Shown: positions 1 through 8,744, counted from the first letter of the stretch. The stretch is 64,000 bases of DNA from Micromonospora sp. M71_S20 (GCF_003664255.1 NZ_RCCV01000001.1:4761662-4825661), one strand, 5' to 3'. Program-made: numbers and translations. Notes: generated by a model from the sequence alone, not told the origin.

Positions 1-212
1 TCGGTCTGGCGTCGCACCTGGCCGCCGACGGCAGCGGGGTCACGCCGGAGGAGAGCGAGGCCTGGTCGGTCTCCGAGCAGGGCCGGCAGTTCGTGACGGC
101 GAGCAGCGAGCGGTGGGGCGAGGCGAGCGTCGCCGACGGCACCGACGCCGAGGCCGCGCGGGGGGCCGTGGAGCGCACCACCGCCTTCTACACCGGCGCG
201 CCGGCAGCCTGA
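1..212 (+). CDS. C-terminal end of a probable SRPBCC (AHSA1-like) domain protein
   Basis: Only the last 69 codons are present; the reading frame is open from base 3 to the TGA at 210-212. The piece is soluble and polar, rich in Glu, Ala and Ser, and ends in a helix-like segment with Phe-Tyr-Thr-Gly near the C terminus. From memory this resembles the C-terminal helix of actinobacterial SRPBCC/AHSA1-like proteins, which bind small hydrophobic ligands, but the diagnostic part lies outside the window. The next gene starts 175 bp downstream and has its own promoter-like box, so they are probably not one operon. The call is tentative; the existence of the coding frame is more certain than the family. 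Confidence 0.5.
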   Translation, partial: GLASHLAADGSGVTPEESEAWSVSEQGRQFVTASSERWGEASVADGTDAEAARGAVERTTAFYTGAPAA

Positions 213-387
213 CAGCCCGCGCACCCGACCGGTCGACGCGACGGCGGCCCCACGCACCCGGCCGGTAGGCGCGGCGGCGGCCCCGCGCACCGGGGCGGTC
301 GGCGCGGCGGCGGTCCCGCCCGCACGCCGGGCGGGCGGGCGGAAAAGCGCGCGCGTTCCGTCGTACCCCTCGGGCAGACTCGCCGCC

Positions 388-948
388 ATGTCGCCACGAT
401 CCGTCGCCGAGCTCGTCGCCGCCGTCCAGGCCGGCGAGAAGATCCGCTACCTGCACTTCTGGGGGCACCGACCGCAGCGTGACGGCAGCGTCGGGCCCGG
501 CTGTCTGAGCCAGTGGTGGCCGGCCTCGTTCACCGACGGCGAGCGGACGTACGCCACCGCCGAGCACTGGATGATGTGGCACAAGGCGATCCTGTTCGGC
601 GACGCGGCGGCCGCCGACAGGATCCTGGCCGCCGGGCATCCCCAACGCGCCAAGTCGATCGGCCGCCAGGTGCGGGGCTTCGACCAGGCGACCTGGGAGG
701 CCCAGCGACACGACATCGTGGTTGCGGGCAGCGTCGCCAAGTTCGGCCAGCACGACGACCTGCGGGCGTTCCTGCTCGGCACCGGTGAACGGGTGCTCGT
801 GGAGGCCAGCCCGCTCGACCGCGTCTGGGGCATCGGCCTGGCCGCCGACGACCCGCGCGCGGACGATCCGGCGCGCTGGCAGGGCGCGAACCTGCTCGGT
901 TTCGCCCTCATGGCGGCCCGCGACGCCCTGCGCGCGGGTGCCCGGTGA
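388..948 (+). CDS. NADAR family protein (YbiA/DUF1768-like N-glycosidase)
   Basis: A 186-residue protein with the NADAR fold signature: an early aromatic segment (LSQWWPASF, about 35-45), the Tyr-x-Thr-Ala-Glu-His-Trp motif at about 53-60, the RAKSIGRQV segment near 90, and the closing WQGANLLG motif near 165. In Known members, YbiA hydrolyses the N-glycosidic bond of early riboflavin intermediates; others remove ADP-ribose from bases. Length is normal for the family. There is no good Shine-Dalgarno; a CAGACT box at 375-380 ends 7 nt before the ATG, so the mRNA may be leaderless. NUDIX and KptA genes lie within 2.5 kb, which fits an NAD/ADP-ribose theme. The substrate cannot be read from sequence. 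Confidence 0.88.
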   Translation: MSPRSVAELVAAVQAGEKIRYLHFWGHRPQRDGSVGPGCLSQWWPASFTDGERTYATAEHWMMWHKAILFGDAAAADRILAAGHPQRAKSIGRQVRGFDQATWEAQRHDIVVAGSVAKFGQHDDLRAFLLGTGERVLVEASPLDRVWGIGLAADDPRADDPARWQGANLLGFALMAARDALRAGAR

Positions 949-1328
949 GGACGGCGGTCTGATCAGGGTCGTGGGCGTGTCGGTGATCGATACGCGGTGA
1001 GGTCTCCGGTAGATGGTTCAGCGACCAAGCAGAACCTGAAACCGGAAACCTCGTGGCCACCATGCCGGTGACGAGGCGGCATGACCTGACCGACGCTCAG
1101 TGGGCGGTGCCCGCGCCGCTGCTGCCACCGCATCGCCGAGACCGTCGCCAGCGTCAACGGCCGGCGACACCTGCTCACAAAAGGCATCGCGGGTTGTCCT
1201 CGTCGCTGGCTGGTCGACGACGTTTGACGGCGCCTTGTGCCCCACCTGTGTCCCGAGCGGTCTACCGCGCCCCAGTCGTCCCCGAGCTGGCGTCGGCGCA
1301 CACGGCTCAGACAAGGGTAGGGCGCGGG
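949..1328. other. Gene-free stretch with transposase debris
   Basis: Between the NADAR gene and the DUF1028 gene I see only one recognisable piece, the transposase N-terminal scrap at 1053-1133. The rest contains short open frames on both strands with no family signature and no ribosome binding site. It reads like eroded insertion-sequence DNA. Confidence 0.6.
1053..1133 (+). pseudogene. 5' fragment of an IS5-type transposase gene
   Basis: Reading from the ATG-like codons at 1053-1062, the frame gives RRHDLTDAQWAVPAPLLPP, which matches the N terminus of actinobacterial IS5-family transposases, normally of the form RHDLTDAQWAVLEPLLP. After about 27 codons the similarity stops, and no DDE catalytic region or second ORF follows. 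It is therefore a remnant. No terminal inverted repeats could be recognised. The fragment suggests the NADAR/DUF1028 boundary was once an insertion site. Confidence 0.7.
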
Positions 1329-2003
1329 CTATCCGAGCGCCTGCCGGGCGGCCTCGCCCATGGGGTCGTCGCGGGTGGGCATCCCCTGGACAGTTGGCAG
1401 CACCTCCTCCTGGAAGACGCCGTGCAGCCGGCGCAGTTCCCGCGCCGGATGCTCCGCGTCGTCGACCCGCACGTCCCAGAGTGGGTACGGCTGATCGCCG
1501 ATCACCGTCACGGTCGCCGACCGGGCGCCGTGCCGGTCACCGCCGGCCTCCTCGCCGGTCTCGATGGCCAGCACCAGCCGCTCCGCCAGGTCGATCTCAC
1601 GGCTGTCCTCGAACACCCGGACGATCTCCGCGAGGGTCTCGGGGCCCACCAGGCGGTTGCCCTGCACCGCGAAACCCGGCCCGGTGTGGTGTCCCGCCCA
1701 GTCCCTCGTACGGGAGCCGGTGAAGGCGTGCGAGCGACCCTGCCGGTCGACCATGCCGACCTGCCGCACCTCCCGACCCGGGTCCCGGGCCAGCAGCTCG
1801 GTCAGGACATCCTGCGGCGAGCGGCCCTCGCCCAGCAGCGGCAGGCCGTCGTAGGCCAGGAACGGATTGGGGGTGGCCTGGGTCGCCACCACACCACCGG
1901 GGTGGACGTGTGCGACAAACTTGCCGACCGCGGGCCTGGCCGTCAGGGCTCCCACCCCAAGCTGGCCGGTGCGCGGACACCGTGCGGCGATCGAGAAGGT
2001 CAC
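1329..2003 (-). CDS. DUF1028 family protein (Ntn-hydrolase-like)
   Basis: About 224 residues. The N terminus reads TFSIAARCPRTGQLGVG, the typical DUF1028 opening, followed by a Gly-Gly-Val-Val-Ala-Thr-Gln segment near 40, DPGREVRQVGMVD at about 83-95, AGHHTGPGFAVQGN at about 115, and a Gly-Gly-Asp-Arg-His-Gly-Ala-Arg-Ser motif near 165. The family is structurally related to N-terminal nucleophile hydrolases, but no activity is firmly established. I chose the GTG at 2003 because family proteins begin within a residue or two of this point; the frame is open further upstream but without homology and there is no clear Shine-Dalgarno, so the exact start is uncertain. It stands alone, pointing away from the NUDIX gene. 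Confidence 0.85.
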   Translation of the reverse strand: MTFSIAARCPRTGQLGVGALTARPAVGKFVAHVHPGGVVATQATPNPFLAYDGLPLLGEGRSPQDVLTELLARDPGREVRQVGMVDRQGRSHAFTGSRTRDWAGHHTGPGFAVQGNRLVGPETLAEIVRVFEDSREIDLAERLVLAIETGEEAGGDRHGARSATVTVIGDQPYPLWDVRVDDAEHPARELRRLHGVFQEEVLPTVQGMPTRDDPMGEAARQALG

Positions 2004-2268
2004 GGTCGGCAGATACCCGGACGAACGCCCGGCATTACCGGATCCGGCGTCGGTTGCTGTCACCGTTGCCGCCGTCAGGACCTCCACGAACGGCACCCGC
2101 CAGCAGACACCGCCCCCTACAACCTCCACAGCCCACCCGTCTGGCTCGGCATCAGCTGCACACCTCTGGGCCGTGTTCACAGTTCGCGTCAGAGCCACTC
2201 GTTGATCGCGACGACGTGACGTGTGGCCTGGTGGCGCGGGAGGTCGCGGCGTCCCCGGGTGCGCCGGG

Positions 2269-2274
2269 TAACGT
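2269..2274 (+). promoter_or_regulatory. -10 box for a leaderless NUDIX transcript
   Basis: TAACGT lies 8 nt before the ATG at 2283, the spacing expected when transcription begins at or next to the start codon. No Shine-Dalgarno is present. Confidence 0.45.
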
Positions 2275-2282
2275 GCTGCGGC

Positions 2283-2795
2283 ATGACCGCCGTGGCGTAC
2301 TCCCACTGCTCCTTCTGCGGCGCCGCCTATCCGGCGGCGGCCGGGTGGCCGCGGGTCTGCGCGGCCTGCGGCGGGACGGTGTGGCGCAACCCGCTGCCGG
2401 TCGCGGTGGCGGTGCTGCCGGTCCGCACGGCCCGGGGCCTCGGGGTGGTCGTCGTGCGCCGCGACATCGAGCCCGCCCGCGGCCAGCTCGCGCTGCCGGG
2501 GGGCTTCATCGAGTACGGCGAGGAGTGGCAGGAGGGGCTGGTCCGGGAGCTGTGGGAGGAGACCGGCCTGCGCGCCGACGCCGCCGACGCCCGGCTCCTC
2601 GCGGTGCACGGCGCCCCGGCCGGCGGCACGATGATGGTCTTCGGCGAGCTGCCCGAGCGCCGGGCCGACGCGCTGCCGCCGTCGGCGCCGACCGAGGAGG
2701 CCACCGAGTGGCTGGTGCTCACCGAGCCGACGGAGCTGGCCTTCTCCACCCACACCCGCGTGCTCGCCGACTTCCTCGCCCGGCGCGCGGGCTGA
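2283..2795 (+). CDS. NUDIX hydrolase with N-terminal zinc ribbon
   Basis: 170 residues. A short zinc ribbon comes first (Cys-x2-Cys near 9-12 and Cys-x2-Cys near 27-30). The NUDIX box begins GGFIEYGEEWQ at about 72 and ends RELWEETGL, carrying all conserved Gly, Glu and Arg positions of GX5EX7REUXEEXGU. Such enzymes hydrolyse nucleoside diphosphates linked to another group; the zinc ribbon is common in the NudC-like and ADP-ribose-pyrophosphatase-like branches. The ATG at 2283 is preferred over the GTG at 2223 because the zinc ribbon begins right after it and the -10-like TAACGT box sits 8 nt upstream. It converges on the KptA gene with only 10 bp between stop codons. The substrate is unknown. 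Confidence 0.92.
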   Translation: MTAVAYSHCSFCGAAYPAAAGWPRVCAACGGTVWRNPLPVAVAVLPVRTARGLGVVVVRRDIEPARGQLALPGGFIEYGEEWQEGLVRELWEETGLRADAADARLLAVHGAPAGGTMMVFGELPERRADALPPSAPTEEATEWLVLTEPTELAFSTHTRVLADFLARRAG

Positions 2796-2805
2796 GCCGG
2801 ACCGC

Positions 2806-3345
2806 TCAGTCGGCCAGGTACCGGGCGGGCACCGCGTCGGTCAGCCAGACGCCGTTGGCGCTGCGATAGAAGGCGTGCCCGTCGCGGGCCATCGCCGCCG
2901 CGTCCACGGTCAGCACCACCAGCTCGCCCGGCCGGCGGGCACCCACCCGCCGGGCGGTCGCCACGTCCGGCGACAGGTGGACGTGGTGCCGGCCGGCCCG
3001 GTGCAGGCCGGTGGCCCGGATCGAGTCGAGCGCGACGCGGCTGGTGCCGTGGTAGAGCCGCGCCGGCGGCGGGCTGGGCGCCAGTTCCAGGTCGACCGGG
3101 ATCGAGTGCCCCTGGTTGGCCCGGACCCGTTCGACGCCGTCGGCACCGCGTTCCACGGCGAAGCGCTGCTTGTCGTTGCCGGCCACCACGGCGTCCAGGT
3201 CGGCCCGGTCGATCCCGAGCGCGGCGAGCAGGTCGTCGACCGACACCCAGCCGGCCCGGTCGGGCACGAGGCCGAACCGGGCGGGCTCGTGCCGCAACGC
3301 CAGGGACATCCGCTTGCTCAGCCGCACCATCGCCCGGTGATCCAT
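2806..3345 (-). CDS. kptA: RNA 2'-phosphotransferase, Tpt1/KptA family
   Basis: 179 residues. The enzyme transfers the internal 2'-phosphate of a splice junction to NAD+, making ADP-ribose 1'',2''-cyclic phosphate; some homologs ADP-ribosylate RNA 5'-phosphate ends. Visible motifs are LSKRMSLALRHEP (Arg18-His19, catalytic region), NQGHS at about 77-81, YHGTS at about 98-102 and HLSPD at about 123-127. Length is typical for bacterial KptA. The ATG at 3345 is supported by GGGGAG 9 nt upstream; the longer frame has no homology. The protein is intact in every conserved position I can check. Bacteria lack the classical tRNA-splicing substrate, so the cellular role is open; a NUDIX gene converges on it, and an RNA ligase lies 9 kb away. 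Confidence 0.95.
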   Translation of the reverse strand: MDHRAMVRLSKRMSLALRHEPARFGLVPDRAGWVSVDDLLAALGIDRADLDAVVAGNDKQRFAVERGADGVERVRANQGHSIPVDLELAPSPPPARLYHGTSRVALDSIRATGLHRAGRHHVHLSPDVATARRVGARRPGELVVLTVDAAAMARDGHAFYRSANGVWLTDAVPARYLAD

Positions 3346-3606
3346 TGGCGGAGTCTCCCCCGCCGGGCACCGCCGGCGCCATCGGATTCGGCCGGATCCG
3401 CCGGGCCTCGGCGAAGGGCGGGACACCGACGGCACCGGCGGTCAGGCGGCGGGGGGTCACGGTAGGGATTCGAGCGCGCTGGAAGTCGACACCGCGACGA
3501 CCGGTGACGGTTGACCGCCCGCCGGGCGGGTAGACGCCCGGCGCCGCGTGGGTGACGGGCACCCGGCCGGGCCGCCGCGGGGACGCCGACACGCCTCGGG
3601 GGGCCG

Positions 3607-5829
3607 ATGTCCGATCCACCGGTGACGCCGTACGACGTCGTGGAGCTGCGGGTGCACGGGGTCTCCGGCGCGGACGCGAGCGCGGTGCTGGGCCGCCCCT
3701 TCGTGCAGCAGGTGGCCGGGGACCGCAACGGCGGCTTCCACCGTCCCCGGCCCGGTTACCCGGACAGCCGCGGGGCGGGCGGGGTGACGATGGAGGCGTA
3801 CCGCTGGAGCGACCTGCCGTCGGGCACCGCGGTGCGGACGTTGTCGCTGGTGTTCCTGCTGCCCTTCATGCTCTGCAACGTCGCGATCTGGATGCGCCCG
3901 CGCAGCCGCGGCTCCGGGGCGGGCGTGAAGGCCCTCTGCCGGATGCTGGCGCTCACGCTGACCGCGCTCTATGTGCTCTCCATCGTCGGGGTGGCGCTGG
4001 ACCTGGTGGCCTGGCGGTGCATGTCCTCGCCGCGCTGCCTCGCCGGCCGGGACTGGCTGTCCTGGCTGGGCGGGCGGCCGACGGGGCTGCGCCTGGCGGT
4101 GCTCGCGCTGGTCCCGGCCGCCGCGATCGGGCTGGTCTGGCGCCTCGGCGCGCGCCCCGGCCGCAACTTCGACGCCTTCCGGGGGCCGGCCGTCGTCTCG
4201 GGGGCGCACCAGCTCAGCGCGGTGGGCCAGTGGGACGCCGCACCGCTGGTCGGGCGGCTGCGGTCGATCCACGTGGCGGCGGCCTTCGCCACCCTGGATC
4301 TCAGCCTGCTCGTGGCCCGGTCCGCCCGGGACGCCTCCGTCGTCGTGCTGGCGCTCACCGCCGCGACCGGCGTGGTCCTGCTGGCCTGCCTGGTCCTGGT
4401 GTGCGCGCACCCGGTGATCGACGGGACCGCCCCGGCGGGCGTGGACCAGGCCACCGGGGCCCTTCAGGCGGCGGCCTGCGCGCTGACGGCGCTGGTCCTG
4501 GTGGTGGTCGCCGCCGATCCCGCCCCCTGGCCCTCGGGCGGCGGGCTGCCCGGGTACGGCCTGATGGTCGCCGGCCTGTTCGCCGTCCAGACGGTCCTGC
4601 TCGCGGCGCTCGGCCTGGTGGCGCTGCGGGGGCCGGACGGACAGCGCGGCGGCACCCCGCTGCGCGGGCTCGGCGGGCCGGTCATCGCCGCCGTCGCGAC
4701 CGGGCTGGCGGTGGCGTTCTCCGCCGAGCTGGTCTACCGGGTGGCGGACATGCTGGACCGCGACGCCCCCACGGCGCAGCGGCTGGCCACCAGTCCGCCG
4801 TTGGCCTACAAGTGGGCGATCTTCGGGTTCATGCTGGCGGTGCTGGCCACGCTGGCCGTCGCCGCCGTGGCGACGGTGCTCACCCGGCCCGGCCGGTTGC
4901 GCGCCGCCGCGTCCACCGTGGCCCGGGACTTCCCCGACGCCCCGCCGGAGGCCGACGGCCGGCTGCGGCAGGTCGAGAAGGCCGTCGCCCGGGCCCGGTT
5001 CACCGAGTGGCTGGAACCGCTGACCGTCGTGTACGCGTGCCTCGCCGCCCTCGGCCTGGCCGCCAGCTCCCTCGGGATGCTGCGGCTCAATCCCGGTGAC
5101 GCGGCCGAGCGGTACGCGGGCGTGCCGGCGGCCCTGGTCGACTTCGGCATCGGCGTCGGCAGCTACCTGATCGCGGCGGTCGTCCTCGCTCTGGTCGTCG
5201 GCGGGATCTTCGCCTACCGGACGGCCGAGTTCCGCCGGTACGTCGGCGTGCTGTGGGATCTCGGCACGTTCTGGCCCCGGGCGGCGCACCCGTTCGCGCC
5301 ACCCTGCTACGCCGAGCGGGCCGTGCCGGAGCTGACCCGGCGGATCTGCTACCTGACCGGGCGCGGCGACACGGTGCTGCTGGCCGGGCACAGCCACGGC
5401 TCGGTGCTGCTCGCGGCGACCGTGCTGCAACTGCCGCCGGGCGTCGGCGAGCGGGTGGCCCTGCTGACGTACGGGTCGCCGCTGCGCCGGCTCTACACCC
5501 GGCTCTTCCCCGCCTACGTCGACGCGGACGTGCTGCGCGAGGTGGGCGAGCGGGTGGGCTGGCGGTGGTTGAACCTGTGGCGCGACACCGACTCGATCGG
5601 CAGCTGGATCTTCTCCCCGCACCGTCCCGGCGAGCCCCCGGCGGTGGCCGGCGCGGCGGGGGCGGTCGACCGGCGGCTGCGCGACCCGTGGGACGTGGTG
5701 GCCCCGCCGAGCGACAGCGTCCCGCCACCGATCCTGGGGCACTGGCCGGGCGAGTCCGACGTGCGCTTCGCCGCGGCGGTGGAGGAGCTGGCCGACCGGT
5801 TGCGCCGCCAGGCGCCGCCGCCCGCCTGA
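3607..5829 (+). CDS. Polytopic membrane protein with split alpha/beta-hydrolase signature
   Basis: 740 residues. Residues 10-20 read [11 protein letters not shown], like the first strand and oxyanion loop of alpha/beta-hydrolases. About ten hydrophobic helices follow (roughly 75-560). The C-terminal 180 residues are soluble and contain GHSHGS (nucleophile elbow, about 595), [14 protein letters not shown] (candidate Asp) and GHWPGESD (candidate His). Ser, Asp and His in this order match a lipase-type triad. The membrane domain thus seems inserted between oxyanion loop and nucleophile. I infer a membrane-embedded lipid or ester hydrolase; no named family is claimed. The ATG at 3607 starts just before the conserved strand. 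It is transcribed toward smpB (46 bp gap) and might drive it, although smpB has its own promoter box. Confidence 0.8.
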   Translation: MSDPPVTPYDVVELRVHGVSGADASAVLGRPFVQQVAGDRNGGFHRPRPGYPDSRGAGGVTMEAYRWSDLPSGTAVRTLSLVFLLPFMLCNVAIWMRPRSRGSGAGVKALCRMLALTLTALYVLSIVGVALDLVAWRCMSSPRCLAGRDWLSWLGGRPTGLRLAVLALVPAAAIGLVWRLGARPGRNFDAFRGPAVVSGAHQLSAVGQWDAAPLVGRLRSIHVAAAFATLDLSLLVARSARDASVVVLALTAATGVVLLACLVLVCAHPVIDGTAPAGVDQATGALQAAACALTALVLVVVAADPAPWPSGGGLPGYGLMVAGLFAVQTVLLAALGLVALRGPDGQRGGTPLRGLGGPVIAAVATGLAVAFSAELVYRVADMLDRDAPTAQRLATSPPLAYKWAIFGFMLAVLATLAVAAVATVLTRPGRLRAAASTVARDFPDAPPEADGRLRQVEKAVARARFTEWLEPLTVVYACLAALGLAASSLGMLRLNPGDAAERYAGVPAALVDFGIGVGSYLIAAVVLALVVGGIFAYRTAEFRRYVGVLWDLGTFWPRAAHPFAPPCYAERAVPELTRRICYLTGRGDTVLLAGHSHGSVLLAATVLQLPPGVGERVALLTYGSPLRRLYTRLFPAYVDADVLREVGERVGWRWLNLWRDTDSIGSWIFSPHRPGEPPAVAGAAGAVDRRLRDPWDVVAPPSDSVPPPILGHWPGESDVRFAAAVEELADRLRRQAPPPA

Positions 5830-5862
5830 TCCGCCCGGCCTGCCGCGCCGGCGGGCGGCCGA

Positions 5863-5868
5863 TATCCT
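5863..5868 (+). promoter_or_regulatory. -10 box of smpB, leaderless spacing
   Basis: TATCCT ends 7 nt before the GTG start of smpB and there is no Shine-Dalgarno between, so smpB may be read from a leaderless mRNA in addition to any read-through. Confidence 0.5.
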
Positions 5869-5875
5869 CGACCGG

Positions 5876-6370
5876 GTGAACGCGGCCCGGCAGACCGAGC
5901 GCAGGCTGATCGCCTCCAACAAGAAGGCGCGGCACGACTACACGATCCTCAAGACCTACGAGGCGGGCATCGTGCTCGCCGGCACCGAGGTCAAGTCGCT
6001 GCGCGAGGGCCGGGCGTCGCTGGTCGACGCGTTCGCCCAGGAGCGTGACGGCGAGCTGATGCTCTACGGGTTGCACATCGCCGAGTACGGCTTCGGCAGC
6101 TGGACCAACCACGCGCCCCGGCGCACCCGCAAGCTGCTGCTGCGCCGGGTGGAGATCGCCCGGATCCTGGAACGGACCCGCGAGGGCGGCCTGGCCCTGG
6201 TGCCCCTGTCGATGTACTTCTCCGGCGGCTGGGCGAAGGTCGAGCTGGCCCTGGCGAAGGGCAGGAAGTCGTACGACAAGCGGCAGGCGCTCGCCGAGCG
6301 CGACGCCGAGCGGGAGATCGCCCGGGAGCTGGGCCGCCACCTCAAGGGCCGCTCCACGCGGCGGGGCTGA
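5876..6370 (+). CDS. smpB: SsrA-binding protein SmpB
   Basis: 164 residues, full length. SmpB binds tmRNA and brings it to stalled ribosomes for trans-translation. Family motifs are clear: SNKKARHDY at about 14-22, [10 protein letters not shown] at about 36-45, HIAEY near 66, [12 protein letters not shown] near 77-88, LVPLSMYF near 106 and KGRKSYDKR near 124-132, followed by the basic C-terminal tail that enters the ribosome. The GTG start at 5876 is the only one that keeps the conserved N terminus. No ssrA gene follows within the window; the next gene is on the opposite strand 26 bp away. Confidence 0.98.
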   Translation: MNAARQTERRLIASNKKARHDYTILKTYEAGIVLAGTEVKSLREGRASLVDAFAQERDGELMLYGLHIAEYGFGSWTNHAPRRTRKLLLRRVEIARILERTREGGLALVPLSMYFSGGWAKVELALAKGRKSYDKRQALAERDAEREIARELGRHLKGRSTRRG

Positions 6371-6396
6371 CCGCTCCCGCCGCCGTCCGCCGGCCG

Positions 6397-7527
6397 TCAG
6401 CGGGGGCCGGGAGACGGCGGCGCGGACGGGTCGGCGGACGGCGGCGCGGACGGCTCGGCGGGGTCCCCGGCCGGCACCCGGCCCAGGCAGCGCGGGTCCG
6501 CCCGCCCCACCGGCTGCCGGGGGATCATCCAGTCCAGCGCCGTCTCCTCCACGTGCCAGCCGTACACGTCCACGCGGGTGACCGGGATCCGCCCCGGGTC
6601 GGGGCAGAGGAGCTGCCCACGCACCTGGTCGTTGGGCAGGAAGCGCACCGCGCCCCGCTCGTCGAGCACGATCGTCATCCGGTCGGTCACCGTGACCGCC
6701 TGGCCGCGTACCACCTCCCGGACCGGGCCCGCCTCCGGGCCGACCTCGACGGCGACCGCGGGCAGCAACGGCACCCGCAGGAAGACCACGCCCGTCACCA
6801 GTGGCACCACCGCGGCCACCACGTAGGCGAGGACGCGGGTCAGCGCCGGGGCGACCGGGCGCGGCACCGGGCCGGTGAGCACCACGGCTCCCAGCGGCGG
6901 CACGACCAGCAGCAGGGCCGTGGCCAGCTCGCCGTCGCGGATCGCGGTCGGCACGGCGGGCGCCAGCCAGGCGTAGCTCGCGGTCGCCGCCACGACCGGC
7001 AGCACCAGGGTGGCGACCAGGAGCAGGCGGGGCCGGTCCGGATGACGCAGCCGGGTCCGCAGCGCCAGCAGCCAGAGGGCCAGCATCATCAGCAGCGGTA
7101 GGAACCGCAGCTGCCAGGTGAGCGCCGCCAGCCCGGTCGCCGCCACCAGCACCCAACCGGGGGTACGCACGGTGCCGTAGGCGAGCAGCGAGCGTTCCGG
7201 GTCGAACCGGTCAGGCGCGCTCACCTGGAGCAGCCGACCGAGGACGGCCAGCACCAGCACCACCAGCGGGAACGCCCACACCAGCGCGATCAGCAGGGCG
7301 CTGAGCAGCCCGAGCGGGCTGACGTACTGCACCAGCAGCAGCATCGTCGGCATGTCCTGCCGGCTGAGCCGCCAGAGCCGCAGCACCAGCAGCAGCACCG
7401 GGAACGCGGGCAGCAGCGTCAGCAGCCACTGCTGCGCCTGTTGCGCCTGCTTGGTGCCCGGGCGGCGGTCGGCGCGACCGATCGCGGCCGGCTCGGAGAC
7501 GGCAGGGCCCATCTCTCCCACGGCCAC
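6397..7527 (-). CDS. Membrane protein, about eight helices, of unknown function
   Basis: About 376 residues. Roughly eight hydrophobic helices occupy residues 30-260, followed by a soluble C-terminal domain of about 110 residues and a Pro/Ser/Ala-rich tail. I do not recognise a transporter signature. The GTG at 7527 is preferred because GGAGG lies 7 nt upstream; an ATG at 7512 is the alternative. Either start lies inside the end of the upstream binding-protein gene, giving an overlap of about 100 bp, which points to translational coupling and a functional partnership. It may be the membrane partner of the anchored binding protein, for example in amino-acid sensing, but that is inference from context only. 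Confidence 0.7.
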   Translation of the reverse strand: MAVGEMGPAVSEPAAIGRADRRPGTKQAQQAQQWLLTLLPAFPVLLLVLRLWRLSRQDMPTMLLLVQYVSPLGLLSALLIALVWAFPLVVLVLAVLGRLLQVSAPDRFDPERSLLAYGTVRTPGWVLVAATGLAALTWQLRFLPLLMMLALWLLALRTRLRHPDRPRLLLVATLVLPVVAATASYAWLAPAVPTAIRDGELATALLLVVPPLGAVVLTGPVPRPVAPALTRVLAYVVAAVVPLVTGVVFLRVPLLPAVAVEVGPEAGPVREVVRGQAVTVTDRMTIVLDERGAVRFLPNDQVRGQLLCPDPGRIPVTRVDVYGWHVEETALDWMIPRQPVGRADPRCLGRVPAGDPAEPSAPPSADPSAPPSPGPR

Positions 7528-8546
7528 TGCCGCACCTCCACCGTCTCCTCGGGCTCCGGCTGCCGGCCGACCGCCACCTGCTGCGGGTTGCTGTACTGCT
7601 GCTCCGAGGCCAGGTACCGGTCGAACGCCGCCTTCCACCGGTCGCCGTCGGGGCCCTTCGCCGACTGGTAGAGGGAGAGGTTGACCAGGTCGCGCATCGC
7701 CGGATTGGGGCCGGTGTTCACGCCCCACTTCTCCGCCGACTCCGCGCCGATGTCCCAGTGCCGCAGCTCCTTTCGCCGCAGCAGCTTCGTCGCCGGCGGC
7801 AGCTCGCCCGGCGGACGCGGGCCCACGAAGCCGGCCAGGATGGCCGCGTCGGTGGTGACCGCGTCGACCTCGCCGTCGTAGAGCGCCTGGACGCACTGGC
7901 TGATCCGGTTGCGGCCGATCGGGTTCGCGCCCGCCTCGCGCAGGCGCTGCTCGGAGGTGGACGTGCCAAGCGTGCAGACCTTCGCCCGGTCGAGGTCGCG
8001 CAGGCTGGCGACCTGTCGGGGATCGGACGCGAGCGTCAGCACGGACTGCTCGGTCTCCAGGTACGGGAAGGAGAAGACGACGCCCTGGTCCCGGCGCTGC
8101 TCGGTGACGCTGTAGGAGGCGATCACCAGGTCGACCGTGACGAAGCTGCCGTTGGCGTCGCGCGCCTGCCGGCGGGCCCGGTCCTCGCTCTCGATCGACA
8201 GCAGCGTCACCTCCGGGGCGTCGAAGCCCAGGTCCTCGGCGACCATGTACGCGATGTCGATGTCGAAGCCCTCGAACGCGCCGTTCTCCAGCTTCTGCGC
8301 CACGCCCGGCTGGTCGTCCTTCACCCCGATGATCAGCCGGTCCCGGTTGGTCAGCCCGGCCCGCTCACGCAGCTCGTCCCACGTGGGCGGGCCGGTGGCC
8401 ACGACCACCCGTACCGTGGCCGCCACGACCACCACCAGCAGGAGCAGCAGGGCCGCCAGGCGCACCTGCCGGGACCGGGATGCGCGGGCGGGGGCCGCCG
8501 ACGCCGGCGCCGGTGGGGTGCTGCTGGTCTCGTCGTCCCGACCCAA
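7419..8546 (-). CDS. Membrane-anchored glutamate-type solute-binding protein (SBP_bac_3)
   Basis: About 375 residues. After a short cytoplasmic N terminus, a single hydrophobic helix (about 27-50) anchors the protein; there is no lipobox Cys. A type-3 solute-binding domain follows: RLIIGVKDDQPG at about 72, GFDIDIAYMVAEDLG near 95, DLVIASYSVTEQR near 140, SFPYLETEQSV near 155, and GEVDAVTTDAAILAG near 220. This resembles GluB/GlnH-like glutamate-binding proteins. I chose TTG at 8546 because GGGGAGGG stands about 5 nt upstream; ATG at 8587 is in another frame. No ABC permease or ATPase lies next to it, so a sensing role with the overlapping downstream membrane protein is as likely as transport. 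The last 35 residues are low-complexity and basic. Confidence 0.85.
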   Translation of the reverse strand: MGRDDETSSTPPAPASAAPARASRSRQVRLAALLLLLVVVVAATVRVVVATGPPTWDELRERAGLTNRDRLIIGVKDDQPGVAQKLENGAFEGFDIDIAYMVAEDLGFDAPEVTLLSIESEDRARRQARDANGSFVTVDLVIASYSVTEQRRDQGVVFSFPYLETEQSVLTLASDPRQVASLRDLDRAKVCTLGTSTSEQRLREAGANPIGRNRISQCVQALYDGEVDAVTTDAAILAGFVGPRPPGELPPATKLLRRKELRHWDIGAESAEKWGVNTGPNPAMRDLVNLSLYQSAKGPDGDRWKAAFDRYLASEQQYSNPQQVAVGRQPEPEETVEVRQWPWERWALPSPSRPRSVAPTAARAPSRRNRRSSGC

Positions 8547-8732
8547 CTCGGCCCTCCCCGTCGCCGTCCCCCGTGCGAGCCCTTCATTGTGGTCTATCCC
8601 GCCACGCCGCGACAGCATGCGACAGGGCGGTCGTGTCGCCGGCCCCGGCAGCCGCGTACGCCAGGCCCGGTGGCCGCTCGCGGCAGCAGCCACGAGAGCC
8701 ACCCACTGCCCGGCCTCGCATCTGCCGGTCGG

Positions 8733-8738
8733 TAGGGT
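8733..8738 (+). promoter_or_regulatory. -10 box upstream of the mop-mod operon
   Basis: TAGGGT ends 6 nt before the GTG at 8745, the spacing of a leaderless start. No Shine-Dalgarno is present, and no ModE-type palindrome was recognised nearby. Confidence 0.45.
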
Positions 8739-8744
8739 GGGCCG

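Noticed and set aside
5876..6396. Search for ssrA (tmRNA) after smpB
   Set aside because: Only 26 bp separate smpB from the next gene; no tmRNA ends were seen.
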